DNA from: Heliopora coerulea
Lineage: Eukaryota; Cnidaria; Anthozoa; Scleralcyonacea; Helioporidae
Direction: 5' to 3'
DNA: 64,000 bases
Assembly: GCA_030142905.1 (NCBI GenBank)
Contig: JASJOG010000044.1
Location: forward strand, 62,001-126,000
Shown here: one piece after another, positions 1-11,887 of the stretch
Layout of the letters: every line of letters begins with the position of its first letter
How positions within the stretch are numbered: position 1 is the stretch's first letter
Made by a program: the position numbers and the translations under genes
Notes under the pieces: model-generated
Told to the model about the DNA's origin: nothing
Database searches by the model: none
The model's input: the letters and a program-made list of their open reading frames with translations, nothing else

Positions 1-1420
1 TCCAAGCTCTCCTCTACATTCCTATCTTCTTCATCACTTACTCTTTCACACGTCTTGCACACAAACGTATCCTCAACTCTAATCAGAGAGCCCTTCACAC
101 CTGAGCATCGCTTGTGTACCCATCCACTGCATCCTGTACATCTGATAGAATTGCTCCCAACACCCTTTCCACATACAGTACACGGCCACTTCCCCAGACT
201 TTCAACATCTCTACAATTCTTCCCTGACACCATCACCTTTGTTTTACCAATGTTCATCTTCAACCCTTTTGCCTTCATGCACTCTTTCCACTGCAACACT
301 TTCCCCTTAAGTTCCTCAATGCTCTCAGCCATCAGAACTAAATCGTCACCATATAACAGCTCCCATGGCAGGCCCTCCCTAATGTCTTGCGTCACAGCCT
401 CCAGCACAAGCACGAACAGTAATGGACTCCGGACTGATCCCTGATGTACCCCAACCTTCACCTCAAACTCCTCACTATTTCTATGCTTCGTTTTCACCAT
501 TGTTCTCGCTTTCTTATACATTATCATCACTGCTTTCACCAGCCATTCTTCAACCTCCAGCTTCCTCAATGCTCACCTAACCACTTCTCTTGGTATCCTA
601 TCAAATGCCTTCTCCAGATCCACAAATGCATAATACAATGGTCTCTTTTTTGCCAGAAACTTCTCCTGCATCTGTCGTACCACAAAGATCCCTTCTTTCG
701 TCCCCTTCCCTGGCATAAATCCAAACTGCATGCCATTAATATTTACTTTCTTTCTCAACCTTCTCTCCAGAACCCTCTCAAATACCTTCATCCCGTGTTC
801 TAACGGCTTTGTTGCCCTATGTGCCCCACACTCCAAGGGGTACTCAGCTTCCAGTCCCTCGGTATCTTTTCCTCGTCCACTACCATATTGCAGATCTCCG
901 TCATCTTCTTCACCCCTACCTGACCAGCTGCACGGATGATCTCACCCATCAATTCCGTAGGACCACCTGCCTTCCTACTTTTCATCTGCCCTATCACCTT
1001 CTCTACTTCCATCTCTGTGATAAGCTCTCTTGGTCCTTCAACTATCCCACATTCTACAATTCCATCGAATTGTACATTGTGCATTATTACCTTCAATAGT
1101 TGCCCCATATACTCCTCCATTTCTTCTTTATCATCTCCGGTTTTACAACTATATTTCCACTTTCATCCTTCAGGCAGTTCACTCCAACCATATCCTGCCT
1201 TTCCTTTGCCATCTGCTTTGCTATCTTGAACACAGATTTCTGCCCTTCTTCTGTGTTGAGCTTTTCTCCTAATCTCCTTCTCTCCCGCTGCTGGGCTTGA
1301 GCAACCGCTTTCTTTGCAATCTTCTTTGTTGCTACATACTCCTTCAACACTGCATTTTTTGCAGCAGTACCCTTTGTCCGACACCACGTCTTGAACTTTG
1401 ACTTCTTCTTATTTACTTTC
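1..1420 (-). pseudogene. Non-LTR retrotransposon RT with C-terminal PHD-like zinc finger (broken, runs off the window edge)
   Basis: Read on the minus strand, this is the RT part of a LINE. The N-side segment (about 1420-1093) is a basic linker. A frameshift near 1100 leads into a finger/palm region with an RKAGGP motif, which frameshifts again near 830 and continues with QFGFMPGKGT and FVDLEKAFDR. An in-frame TGA at about 570, probably once Trp, follows the AFDR motif. The frame then stays open through HQGSVRSPLLF and the catalytic LLYGDDLVLM (about 340-320). The last readable part (about 190-60) has Cys pairs and a WVHKRCSG block, a PHD-like zinc finger. The element is dead. RTE-like or a neighbouring clade is likely, but the clade is uncertain. 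Confidence 0.82.
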
Positions 1421-1800
1421 TGCAGACAATGAGTATATTAGCCATAAGAACATGAGTTTTAAAACATGTTTAATCCTAACGAAACGAAACGCTACGATTT
1501 CGCCTGGTTTATCACCAGCTGATGTTTTGAAGAAACTACGAGTCGAGTTTGAGATAATGTATTGAGTGTTTATATATGCATTCCTATCCTGGAAATGTTT
1601 ATATGGAGAATTTCTTTTAATTATTTTATTATATAAATAAATATACTTAATGAAATACATAAATAAATAATAATACATAAATAGACATAGAGAGAATAGC
1701 AATAGGAGGAAACTAAATTCCTATTTAAAAAATTGCCCTCTTAAAGTAAAAATTAGGTGATAATAAAAAAAACAAAAACCACAAAAGAAAAAGGAAACAA
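1421..1800. other. AT-rich spacer, no gene seen
   Basis: AT-rich DNA lies between two unrelated LINE fragments. No open frame has recognisable motifs and I see no repeat structure. An ATAAATAAATA-like run near 1630-1680 may be the tail of a former insertion. Confidence 0.5.
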
Positions 1801-1801
1801 G

Positions 1802-2285
1802 TCAAAACTGTTTTGATAATAAAAAAGAGATTAATTTTTGCTTGAAGCTACTTAATGAAGTGCAAATATTTGCAAAATCGTCCTTTAAACCTTTCCAATT
1901 AGCCGCTTTATAGTCATAAATTAGTCTACGACTACATTTACGCCGAGAAATCTTAACTTTCAGTCCAAATTCAATAGCGTCATGATCAGAGTTAGCCAGA
2001 CCTTCACAAACATTTATATCAAACAACAATTCTGGTTTGTTTGCAAGAACAAGATCTAAAATATTATTACCTCGCGTGGGTTTGTTTACCATTTGGTGCA
2101 AAAAGTAATCTTCAACAATATCACAAAATGAAGATGAAATACCATCACTACACGAAGTCGAAGGTGACGGGATGGATCAATAAATGTCAGGGAGATTAAA
2201 GTCTCCAAGTAATATAGTTAATAGATTATTCTCGTTACCTTCAATGAGGGCTAAAGACTTTTCCAGCTCCTGAAGATAACTCAGG
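1802..2285 (-). pseudogene. LINE endonuclease (EEP fold) C-terminal fragment
   Basis: The minus strand encodes the C-terminal half of an apurinic-type LINE endonuclease. A GDFNLPDI block lies near 2190-2215, after which an in-frame TGA breaks the frame. KPTRGNNILDLVL (about 2080-2040) and NSDHDAIEFGL (about 2000-1965) follow. These match the catalytic GDFN and SDH motifs of CR1/L2-like elements. The 5' part and the RT are missing. The fragment abuts the 3' end of the next LINE at about 2287. Confidence 0.78.
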
Positions 2286-2286
2286 T

Positions 2287-4990
2287 CTATTGAATTGAAT
2301 GGTTTATTAAAAAATCTGAATGGCAGCTAAGAAGCTGAATTGTACAGATTTTAAAGTAAATGGTTTGAACCTGAGTTTGACTCTGAAGGATTGACTCTGA
2401 ATCTGAGTTTGACTCTGAGTTTGACTCTGAAGCAATACTCGAAGGAATAAAACTGTTCTGAAATCGACCAGTTTCACAGTAAGGTAAATTAATATGTTGG
2501 TCATTGCGCAAACTATAGGTACGCAGATCTTTACGTCTATCAGGAACAAGTTCATTCAACTTATGTTCCAGGTTGAGAAGTTTCTTGAAATATAATTTAC
2601 AGAGATTGTTTCGTCTTTGAGAAAGTAACATTAAGTTATTGACATTCAAGGCTGTGCGATAGGAGAAATGAGGACATATTATCCGTAAAGTTCGCTTTTG
2701 GATTCTTTCAATTTCTTCCTTTAAACAATCAGGGGAGTTGTAATTCCAAACCTGGCATCCATATTCAAGCACTGGCCGTATGCATGTAGTATAAACTTGA
2801 ATCAGAGAACTCTGGTGAATACCACTGCGCTTTAGAACTCGAAGAAAGAAAAGTCTCTTTGATGCCTTAAAGACTATTTGTTCAATATGTAAATTCCAAC
2901 TAAGATCAGAAGAAAAATGGATTCCAAGGATTTTTGCTGATAAAACAGGAGACATACAGTGATCTTTAATGAACAGGACTGAAAATTAGGTTTATCCTTT
3001 GCAAACGAGATGATTAGTTCTTTGCACTTAGTGTTGTTCAGTACCATACCATTATCATTATACCATTGGTTAATTTCATTGATAAGCGGCTGTAAAATAC
3101 TTTGACTACGTTTTTCGATAGTTTCGGACAGGGTAGTGTCACCGACATATTTCCACCTGTCTTTATGGTTGATGGCTAAATCGTTCACCATGATAAGAAA
3201 AAGAAGTGGTCCGAGGATTGTACCTTGAGAGACACCACCATTTACTAAGGACCAGTGGGATAATGCAGATCCCAGTTTCACTCTCAGCTTTCTTTGCATC
3301 AGGAAATCAATAATCCAATTTATTAAGGATTTATCGATACCAAGTAAGAGCATCTTTTTGACTAGAATTTTATGATTTATTCTGTCAAATGCTTTACTAA
3401 AATCGAGCAGAAAAATACGAATAGACTTGCTATTGCCGTCTATGTTAGAATACTAGCAGTGGAACACACTAATTGACGCGTCTACTGTAGAACAATGTTT
3501 TAATGATCCAAATTGTCTAGGGTTTAACTTAGAATAAATAATGTCCATAATCCATTGGAAAGGAAAGGATTCTAGGATCTTTGACTGGGACTTCTTAGGA
3601 ACAGGAATAACATTTGCTTCATTCCGCTGTTTTCGAATTTCCGCCTTTCCAGTGGAGGCATTAAAGATAGCTGTCACAGGTTCCGAATGTTCCACTGAAA
3701 AACTATTAAGGATCCAATTTGGCAAAGAGTCTGGTCCTGGAGCTTTATTGGTTTTAACTGTCCTTAAGCGCGATTCAACATCAACAACAGAAATAGAATA
3801 TGAGACGGCGGATTCTTCCATAGATAATTTATCTGTAGTTAAAAGTAGCGGCAGAGATTTGCTAGCGGTAAGGAATGCGTTATTAATAGCAAGCGCCAAA
3901 TCTCTTCCCTGCAGAATAACACCATCAACTTCCGCAGAATAGAAATCCAGCTTTGAAGAATAACCTGCTAAATTTCTTAATAGCACTCCACCATTTCCTG
4001 GGCTTTGAATTTTTTAGATGATTCACTTGGGACTGGAAATAATTGGACTTGGCTTGTTTCACAGCTCGAGATACTTTGTTTTTATTTGTTGTATTCGATA
4101 GTATTTCCCAATGTAAGGGTTTGTTGTCTATGGGAAATAAGAAGCTTTATTTCAGGAGTAATCCAAGTTTTGTCTCTGAAAAAATGTATCCAATCCCATA
4201 ATAATATTGTAAAACATGTCGCACGTTATTTGACAAGAAGGTAGGTAAGAGAATACATTCCAGTTAAGTTTTGAAAGAAATTGACCAAATGCTTGCATAT
4301 TAGATGGTTTACGCTTTCGGATCCATGCTTTAGTAATGGTATTAGAGCGGCGGAGTTGGCCAGACGGGAGCAGTAGGACTAACATATGATCTGATTGACT
4401 GATAGCAGGAAGTATTTCATGATCGTTATACCAACGCTTCATGTTAGTCAACATCAAGTCTAAAGTTGCATCGCCACGAGTAGGTTTCTTTACAATTTGT
4501 TTAAGGGATGTATTTCTGCAAAGACGTTTATAATCAAACTCATTGAAGTCGCCCATAAGAATTGCGCCTGCTGTAGAAAAAGATGTTAGGGCTTTGTCTA
4601 ACGAGGTTATAAGATAATCGTACAGTTTATTATTGTCAGCCAAGGGAGAATGGTAAATAACGCCAACGATAATACAAGAAAATTCACGTGGGAGTCGATA
4701 GGGTTGAAGTTTTACCCATAGACACTCGTGGTCCGAGCAACTCAGGTCATGGAGAGTCTCAAACGGGATGGTAGATTTTACAAAAGCACAAACACCACCC
4801 CTACGTTGACCAATACGGTCTTGTCTTACTAGGTTAAAACCGTGAATAGATACAGAACCATCAGGGATATTGGAATTAAGCCATATCTCTGTAATTCCCA
4901 TAAAATCTGCTCTATTCTTTTGGACAACTAACTCTAAGTCGCCGACCTTATTGGGTAGGAATCTTACGTTAGAAAGAAGAAAATTAGAAA
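2287..4990 (-). pseudogene. CR1/L2-like LINE, endonuclease plus reverse transcriptase, disrupted
   Basis: This is a nearly complete minus-strand element. The endonuclease (4901-4152) contains TEIWLN, RGGVCAFV, GVIYHSP, LMGDFNEFD and SQSDHMLV. The RT is split over frames: 3986-3453 (KTNKAPGPDSLPNW, NPRQFGSLKHCSTVDA), 3353-2874 (GGVSQGTILGPLLF, KYVGDTTLSE) and 2955-2287 (AKILGIHFSSDLSW, YTTCIRPVLEYGCQVW). The motif-C box reads YVGD instead of YVDD, so a catalytic aspartate is lost. Several frameshifts separate the blocks. The C-terminus ends in a Ser/Glu/Asp-rich run produced by a short GACTCTGAx-type tandem repeat at about 2370-2440. The element cannot be active. Confidence 0.86.
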
Positions 4991-5071
4991 ATAGTTTTTC
5001 TCTAAACCTTGAAGTGATGAATCTTGAGTATTTATGCTAATCGTTGAATTGCCAACTTGAATATTTAATAG

Positions 5072-5306
5072 ATGAAGTAAAAAACAAATTCCGAAAAACA
5101 ATGACATCTTGAAAACCCAAGATATGAGTTAAAACAAGATGCTTGCTTGTAATTTTATTTCGATTTGACAATGACTTTGGAATAAAGTCGAAATATCGTC
5201 GCAGTCATTCGTCGTCTTGTTTTAACTCATATCTTGGGTTTTCAAGATATCATTGTTTTTCGGAATTTGTTTTTTACTTTATTTCGCAAAATTGTCTGCT
5301 AGTACC
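5072..5306. mobile_element. Foldback (MITE-like) element with 13-bp flanking direct repeat
   Basis: A left arm (about 5074-5138) is the reverse complement of a right arm (about 5214-5280). Both contain AAAACCCAAGATATGAGTT or its complement, with a ~75-bp spacer between. The 13-bp GAATATTTAATAG occurs immediately outside both ends (5059-5071 and 5307-5319), as expected of a target-site duplication. No coding capacity is seen. Parts of the arm resemble sequence near 18600-18640 and 31665-31685. Confidence 0.75.
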
Positions 5307-5319
5307 GAATATTTAATAG

Positions 5320-5828
5320 GTTGGCCATGTTTACTCTTTTCGTCTCCACGTTGACGGCGGTCGATAAAAAACTCGCACTAATACCCTTGTTATCTAAAGC
5401 TCTTTTTCCAACACGTGTTGGACATATACACCAGGTTTCCGTTTTTATGGAAGCTGTAACTCTTTCTAATCAAGCTTGTGCTAGATTGTTTGTAATTGAA
5501 GCCTAAGAAAAGAATTATATCACACGAACCTCATCGACTATGAGATTAGTCGAAGTATTTCTTGGGGGTGTTTGTAAACATCAATTAAATAGACGAACAG
5601 AAACTCTAAGACGTGCGTTGATCATAAAAAACGCCTTTTCTAGAAGTTCCATATTTCATCATCTCGTCCTCCGCTTGCAGATTAACTTTCTCATAGGGTA
5701 AAGCTTATCTCAGTTTGTCCGGTACTTATAATCAGTCCACAAAATCACTACCGATCTTCTTTGTCAGTAAGCATACTAGTGCTTGTGCCTGGTCACGTGC
5801 TGATATCTGCCATACAAGCACCTTACTC
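5320..5828. other. Upstream region of first exon, no gene recognised
   Basis: A 61-codon open frame at 5321-5506 has no recognisable motif and may be chance. The rest is non-coding and leads into a TATA-containing promoter at 5829. Confidence 0.4.
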
Positions 5829-5836
5829 TATATAAG
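5829..5836 (+). promoter_or_regulatory. TATA box of signal-peptide exon copy 1
   Basis: TATATAAG in the context CTCTATATAAGAGCG lies 73 bp before the exon ATG. Equivalent TATA boxes precede the related exons at 22727 (TCTATATAGAGGCATTC) and 31861 (CATATAAGGGCATTC). A short upstream ORF, ATG at 5848 to a TGA just before 5902, lies between this box and the exon start and could damp translation. Confidence 0.6.
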
Positions 5837-5901
5837 AGCGTCTATAATGCGTCAGCCCAAGGAAAAATTCAGCACTAGTACAGATCAAGCAATGATTTGA
5901 A

Positions 5902-6021
5902 ATGATTTCAAACAAGCCGATCTATCGAGTCGAGCTTGTAATTGTAATAACGTTGTCATTCGTCGGTGAACCTCACCCAAGGGATTTTGGAAAGCCCAAG
6001 CAAGCAACCAACAACAGCAAT
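5902..6021 (+). CDS. First coding exon encoding a signal peptide (copy 1), probably of a GPCR gene
   Basis: Forty codons run from ATG to AAT and are followed at once by a consensus donor, GTAAGT, in phase 0. The protein starts MISNKPIYRVELVIVITLSF, a basic N-terminus followed by a hydrophobic core like a signal peptide. It ends in an Asn-rich stretch (QATNNSN) with a potential N-glycosylation context. The exons at 9637-9756, 22727-22846 and 31861-31980 have exactly the same length and align without gaps. The likely downstream partner is the seven-TM exon at 20129, which also starts in phase 0 but is broken. The splice pairing is inferred. The exon call rests on family conservation and the donor. 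Confidence 0.62.
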
Positions 6022-6252
6022 GTAAGTAATCTGTTCCTCAATTCATGTTATTCCTAGAAAGGATAAAGCAATTTAATTCGTAGATTTCTGTCAGCGTAAA
6101 GAGAGAGATGAGAGATAGATAGTTTATTAAAATAATTACATCGCAGCCCTGTAGCTGAATTGAGTAATTAATTCACATTAGGAAAAAAATATAAGACAAT
6201 AAAATAAGTATAAATAAAGCTATATATACAAATGTTGTGACATATAGAATCT

Positions 6253-7662
6253 CTAAAGTTTATTGTTGATCAAGCTGCACATCGATGGAATAAAAGTATT
6301 TTGGTAACGCTTGGTATTAGTTCGAGGAATATTAAATGTTTTCTTTCTCCTAAGATTGTACTTTGGTTGGTAACTTTGAGGAAGTAATCCGTATAATTTG
6401 TGTGATTGATCACACATAATCTTTTTGAAAAGTTTTTCACATAAATCGTGTCTTCGGCTTTGTAGTGTTGGTAGCTTGAAGTTCTTTAGATTTTGCTGGT
6501 ACGACTCTCCTGGAGATAAAATTGACTGCACGCGTTTTTGAACTCGTTCTAGGTCGTCACTTTGGTAACTCGACAGGGAATGGTGGAACACAGGTGCACA
6601 ATATTCAAGCACAGGTCTAATGCAGGTGCAATAGAACATAATGATATCTTCTATTGGTACACGCGCGCGTTTCAGTAAAACTATAAAGTATAGGCGTTTG
6701 TTAGACTTCCTTATGACGTTGTTAATATGATCGTTCCACAGTAAAGTGTTGGAAATGGTCACTCCAAGAATCTTGGCATGGTTGACAACGTCAAGTTCCT
6801 TTCCTTCCACAGTTATCGGGTCAAAGGAATGTTTTTGTTTCTTGAAATCGATGATCATCTCCTTGCACTTTTCTGTGTTTAGTTGTAACTTGCTTTCATG
6901 TGTCCAGTCCTGCACAATAACGGCGTCGCTTTGGATGGTGCTGCAGTTTCCTTTCTTAACAAATTCGGCATCAGTCGTATCGTCGACATATTTCCACTTG
7001 CTGGCATTGGGGAATCTTAAGTCATTAATCATTAACAGGAATAACTACGGGCCAAGTTTGGTGCCTTGAGGGACGCCTGAAGGTATACGGCCCCATTCTG
7101 AATAACAGTCGTTTGCAAGCTTCACACGTTTTCGGTCCATCAAAAAGTCGCATACCCAGCGTGCAATCCCAGGCGGAATCGAGAGGTTACAGATTTTCTG
7201 GACCAGAATTCGATGATCAATTAGATCAAAAGCTTTCCTGTAGTCTAACCGCATAATCCTCACCGCAGCACCAGTAGCATCGGTGGCTTCTGACCACCTA
7301 TGTACCATTGAAATAAGGGCTTGCGTGGTTGAGGACTTCGGGATGGCTCCAAACTGATTTGGGTCAATGATCGAGAGAATGGCTGGGGCGATGTGCGTTA
7401 TGACAATGAAGTCTTCAGCAACCTTCGATAAAGCTGGAGTAAGTGATATTGGTCTAAGATGCTTACTAGCGTTTGTCACAGGTTTAATTTTAATTAAGGG
7501 AGTGATATCTGCCAATTTCCAAGATGACGGGAATTTTTGTTCTGCAAAAGTGCTGTTAAGCACAGAGCAGACAGGCTGTGCAAGGACTTCTGCATACTCG
7601 TTAAGAAACCAGTTTGATATACCATCAGGACCGGATGCTTTCCGGGGATTGAGTCTTTTCAA
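6253..7662 (-). pseudogene. LINE reverse transcriptase, one premature stop
   Basis: The minus-strand RT is in a single frame: NPRKASGPDGISNWF, DPNQFGAIPKSSTTQA, MRLDYRKAFDLIDH, GVPQGTKLGP, then an in-frame TAG at 7045, probably once Trp. The same frame continues with LFLLMINDL, KYVDDTTDAE (intact YVDD catalytic box), HAKILGVTISNTLLW and CTCIRPVLEYCAPVF. The C-terminal basic domain ends near 6253. Apart from the one stop it is close to functional. It follows the endonuclease part of the same element upstream. Confidence 0.86.
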
Positions 7663-9259
7663 AGCTGAATAAGTGTCGGCCTCAGACAGTACACAAACTC
7701 TTCATCGTAAGGAGGAAGAAAGTCTAAAGGTTGGTAGGCCTTCATGGATTCCAAAAAGGCGTTATTAATTAAATTTGCAATTGCCTGAGGGTCGAGGTCG
7801 TCAAATTGGTCAAAGTGGAGTTGTGAACGGAGGTCCTCAGAACCAGCAGCTGGGGTCATACCTGCAATCTTTTTAACATCACTCCACCACTGACTTGGTT
7901 TGGTCTCCTTTAGATGTTGGACTTTTGATGAAAAAAAATCTGGCACGACAAGACTTCCTTTCGCGATTTATACGATTTCGATATAAATGGAAAAGTTCTT
8001 TGTCACCACTTCTGAACGCTTTTTGACGAAGTTTAATAAGCTTTTTTAAATCAGCCGTAAACCATGGTGGATCGTTCACGTGTAGTTTCGATGGTTTGAG
8101 TAGCATAATATTGTCGAGGCCAATTCGTACTAGGTCCACAAATGCATGTAACTTTTCTTCGCAATTGGCAAAAGAGTCCAGAATGAACCAGTCACAAGAG
8201 CTTAGATATCTACCAAGTTCATTTTTCCTGCTGCGGCGAGTGTCCCTTTTACACACCGTTCGGCGACTGGAGGCTTGCGGTAGTCTCTTTGGGATGGAGC
8301 ATGATTACATTGTGATCTGATAATCCGAAAGGAGGATGACTTTCAACAGAGTCTTTATCATACAGCTGAGGAAGATTGGTCAATATCAAGTCTAGGATTT
8401 GGTCACCTCTAGTTGGTATACGAACAAGCTGTTTCATTTTAAATTGGTTTAGTAGCCGATTGATGTTAAGTCGATTAAAATCGCCTATCAACAAAATTCC
8501 GCAACCAGGGTAAAGGCCTTCGATGGACGTTAGTGTGGAAGACAGGTAGTCAATCATGGTGTTGTCGTCCGCACTCGGAGGATGGTATACTGTTCCAGCC
8601 ACAATGCAAGGAACTCCACGAGGGAGTCTATTTGGTTTAATGTGTACCCAAAGTACTTCAAATTCGGGATGATGCTAGTGGTTCAACGATTTATGTTTGA
8701 TTGAGTTTTGTATGTATATACAAACACCACCATGGGCACCAGTTGTTCGATTTTTGCAGATAAGATTATAGCCGGGAATATGAACGCAATCCTCACTAAT
8801 GGCTGCATGAAGCCAAGTTTCGGTGAAACAAGCTATATCAGGTTTATTTAGCTTGATACAGAGGCTTACTTCGTCGATCTTGGGAGCGAGAGATATGATG
8901 TTGGTCAATAATAGGCTGGGACCAAAGACAGACTTTTTGATGTTATTAGGGCAAGAGTTAGCTGTAGCGTAGACTGTATAATCGTCAGATGGCAGAGTTA
9001 AAGAGTTGTTTTCATCTGAATTATACACGTAATTATGATGCGAGATTATGCTAATTTCACGTTTGTTGTTGTGATTGCCAACATGGTTGTAGCTTCGTGT
9101 TGCTTCGCGTAATTTGACTTTTCTTCCACTGCGGCGTCCTCGGAAAGATTTTAAGACATCAAGTGAAGCAAGACAGTTATAAATGTTCTGATTAATGTTT
9201 TTCGACAAAGGAGCGAAGAAATGACGGTTTATATACATTGTTCGAGATGATGTGGCCAT
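7663..9259 (-). pseudogene. LINE endonuclease and linker of the same element, several breaks
   Basis: The frame starts MATSSRTMYINRHFF (9259) and carries the EEP motifs LTNIISLAPKIDEV, CFTETWLH and GGVCIYIQ. An in-frame TAG follows at 8675. The frame resumes with GTVYHPPSADD, LLIGDFNRLN, IPTRGDQILDLIL and LSDHNVIM (8602-8249). Two frameshifts near 8250 and 7930 break the linker, which contains the PPWFTADLKKLIKLRQKAF block typical of CR1-like ORF2 proteins. The catalytic residues (Glu in TETW, Asp/Asn in GDFN, Asp/His in SDH) are present. Confidence 0.83.
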
Positions 9260-9295
9260 GGGACTGCGACGCTGAGTGTAGGAAAAAGCGTTGGT

Positions 9296-9636
9296 TTAAT
9301 ACGCTCTCGTTTGACTTTTCAGGACCAGGATTTGGCGAGATATATCAACACAAATGATTAAGTCCACTTTGAAAGGTTTCTTGGGAAGAATGACACTTGT
9401 AGATCCGTGCTTTGAAGACTTGATAACTGCTCGCGTGATTTTGAATTTCGATTCAAGCCATGACCGGGATATAAAAATTTGAGATCTCACTGACAACATA
9501 AGTTCATATCTTTCTGAGAACCGTCCATCCACCGGTAATCCAATATAATCCTTCAAGATTGTGTTTTTAGGGAGTGCTATATGTACTTTAAGCACTAAAA
9601 CGTGAGTTAAAAGTATAAAAAATTTTGAATTTATGA
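9296..9636 (-). other. Uncharacterised open segment, probably LINE 5' region
   Basis: A minus-strand open frame runs upstream of the LINE endonuclease and overlaps the decayed host exon on the other strand. I recognise no domain. It could be LINE leader or ORF1 sequence, or host DNA upstream of exon copy 2. Confidence 0.3.
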
Positions 9637-9756
9637 GCAGCTTAGAAATTTTGTCGGCAGCCATTACGGCGCACCATAACTGTAGTTTTGTCATTTGTTT
9701 GTTAGATTTACTCAACAGATTCTGACAATTATTTTCACCCAACCAACAACATCAAT
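9637..9756 (+). pseudogene. Decayed signal-peptide first exon (copy 2)
   Basis: The 120 nt end in AAT followed by GTAAGT, with a following intron ~80% like that of copy 1 over about 80-100 bp. Read in the family frame, it has stops at codons 3 and 23 and no start codon. It keeps a hydrophobic TVVLSFV core and an IYS..D segment that lines up with LFVRQIYADG of the 31861 copy at the same positions. It is therefore a relic, and the LINE lies just upstream. Confidence 0.6.
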
Positions 9757-10150
9757 GTAAGTAATGTTTATTCAATTCAGCTCATTGCCAGTAAGGATAA
9801 AGTGATGCAATTTGTAGGTTTATGTCGGTGTGTAAGTCCGCAGTACCGAAATAGCCTTTGAAGACACCGCTGGGAAAATTTCTGGCAGAAATATTGCCAC
9901 GCACAAAGCGTGGATATCAAATAGATACACGAAAAGAAACACACTCGTGACAATATTCAGAAACATTCTTCAGGATGCTCATGATTACCACCCGTTTCCG
10001 AGTGAAGCTGTGCGTCAACGTTGTGTAAACTGTGTCGAGAGGTTTTGTTGAACATGAGTCGAATTTACTAAAAATTTAAAATACATTTGAATCAGTGCAA
10101 TTTTCTTCAAGCGGTTTAACCTTTCTGAACCAGTTCAACTTTTGCAAGTG
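9757..10150. other. Intron-like sequence downstream of decayed exon
   Basis: The first ~80 bp match the intron starts of the other exon copies. The remainder is AT-rich without a recognised gene. Confidence 0.45.
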
Positions 10151-10370
10151 AATTTAAATGATGAATTTAATATTTAAACAGGGTACTCATTCACCGATAG
10201 GTGGTTTTCAATGAGGCTCTGTATAAATTAAAATAAAACAAATTACATAGATTACAGTATATTTACATACAAATAAAAGTAAAACTGAATTACCAAATTA
10301 AAAGAAAAAAAAAATATTACAAAGGAATAAAAGTTATATTATATTTAAATTAAAAAAATTCCTTTTAAAA

Positions 10371-11887
10371 CTAGAGACATTGTCTGAGTTTTTTATTTCT
10401 AAATATGAATCGTTCCATTCCTTGATTGCTTGGTATATGAATCTTTACTTTCCCCATTTTCGTTTTCACAATTGGCAGACGAAAGTCACTTTTTCTCCGT
10501 GTGTTGTAAGTGTGAACAGATTCGTTTGATGTTAAATTTAGATCAAAGTTTATGAGATCATTGATGCATTTATAAGTGAAGAGAGCACGATGGTACTTTC
10601 TTCTCAAAGACAGTGGTTTCCATTTTAATGTGTTCAGTGCGCTACTTGCAGATGTGTAAACAGGCCAGCCAAGAATTGCTTTAGCCGCTTTGTTTTGTAG
10701 AATCTGCAGATCACTCATCAATGACATATTATCTTTATCCCCCCATATGATATCAGCATAGTCTAACAATGGTAAGACCAGTGATTCATATAATGTTATC
10801 CGAGTGTTAAGTGGGAGAAGATCGTGTACGCGTCTCAGGATTCCGATACGTTGGTTACACTTATTTATAATTTCATCGATGTGATCGGACCACGTTAGAT
10901 GACGATTAATTTTTACACCAAGATATTTTAGTGAAGTGGTAAGTTTAACTGGACAATTATTAATTGTAATTTTTACATTGCCATATAAATTTAGTTTATG
11001 AGGACTTCCAATAATAATAAATTCCGACTTATCTAAATTAAGTGTTAGAAGGTTATTGTCAAGCCAAGCAGCCACGTTAAATAGGTCCTGATTGATCTTA
11101 TCCTCGATATCAGTAATTGACGTAGATGAATAATAAATGACCGGTCGTCAGCATAAAGAGTAGCTTCGCATGACTGGAGGCATCGAGGGAGATCATTTAT
11201 AAATATTAAGAACAGCAGCGGTCCGAGAATACTCCCCTGAGGTACTCCGATAGATATTGATTGAGGTTTTGAGTACTTATTCTCCATTACTACAATTTGC
11301 TGACGATTTGAGGTACGAATGGAACCATATGATTGACTCCTTAGCTAAGCCGAATGATGACAATTTTTTCACTAAAAGTTCATGATTTACCGTATCGAAA
11401 GTCTTGGTCAGATCTAAAGATACTGCCGCTGTTAGTTGACCGGAGTCCATATTTTTTAAAACATGATTAGTAAAATGTAGAATCGCTGTTCCAGTTGAGA
11501 GCTTCGGTCTAAAGCCATACTGCTTGGCTGACAAAAGGTTATTATCAGATAGAAATTTATGCAACTGATTATAAGCTGCTCTTTCAAGAATCTTACTAAT
11601 AGTCGGAAGGATTGTTATAGGCCTATAATTGCTTGGATTCGTACGCTCACCCTTTTTGAAGAGGGCAGTGACTTTTCCTGACTTCCATATTGCTGGGAAT
11701 TTATTAGATGACAATGAAAGATTTACAAGTTTCGTGAGAGAAGGCGAAATTATGTCAGCAGCGTCTTTCAAAAGTCTGGCACAAATTCGATCAAGGCCAA
11801 CAGCTTTGTTGGTCTTGAGTTTGTTGATTTGGCCTTTGACAAACGAACAGGTGACATCTTGAAATAAAAACTGATTAGACACAATAG
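10371..11887 (-). pseudogene. LINE reverse transcriptase, frameshifted
   Basis: Minus-strand segments in order: 11882-11277 (LKTNKAVGLDRICARLL, GERTNPSNYRPITILP, KQYGFRPKLSTGTAI, SLDLTKTFDTVNH), 11287-11045 (IGVPQGSILGPLLF, LYADDRSFI) and 11075-10371 (WLDNNLLTLNLDKSEF, LGVKINRHLTWSDH, C-terminal thumb). The motif-C box YADD is intact. Frameshifts near 11280 and 11070 inactivate it. The clade signal fits L2/CR1-like RTs. Confidence 0.85.

Larger units (their letters stand above)
6102..9636 (-). mobile_element. CR1/L2-like LINE inserted between two exon-1 copies
   Basis: This minus-strand element has its 3' end at about 6102-6135, finishing in a short CTATCTATCTCTC-type microsatellite as many CR1/L2 elements do. 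The 5' limit is not visible exactly. The identifiable ORF ends at 9259, and the sequence up to about 9636 may be 5' leader or ORF1. Related host exons lie on either side (5902-6021 and 9637-9756). There are few disruptions, so the insertion looks relatively young. Confidence 0.75.
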
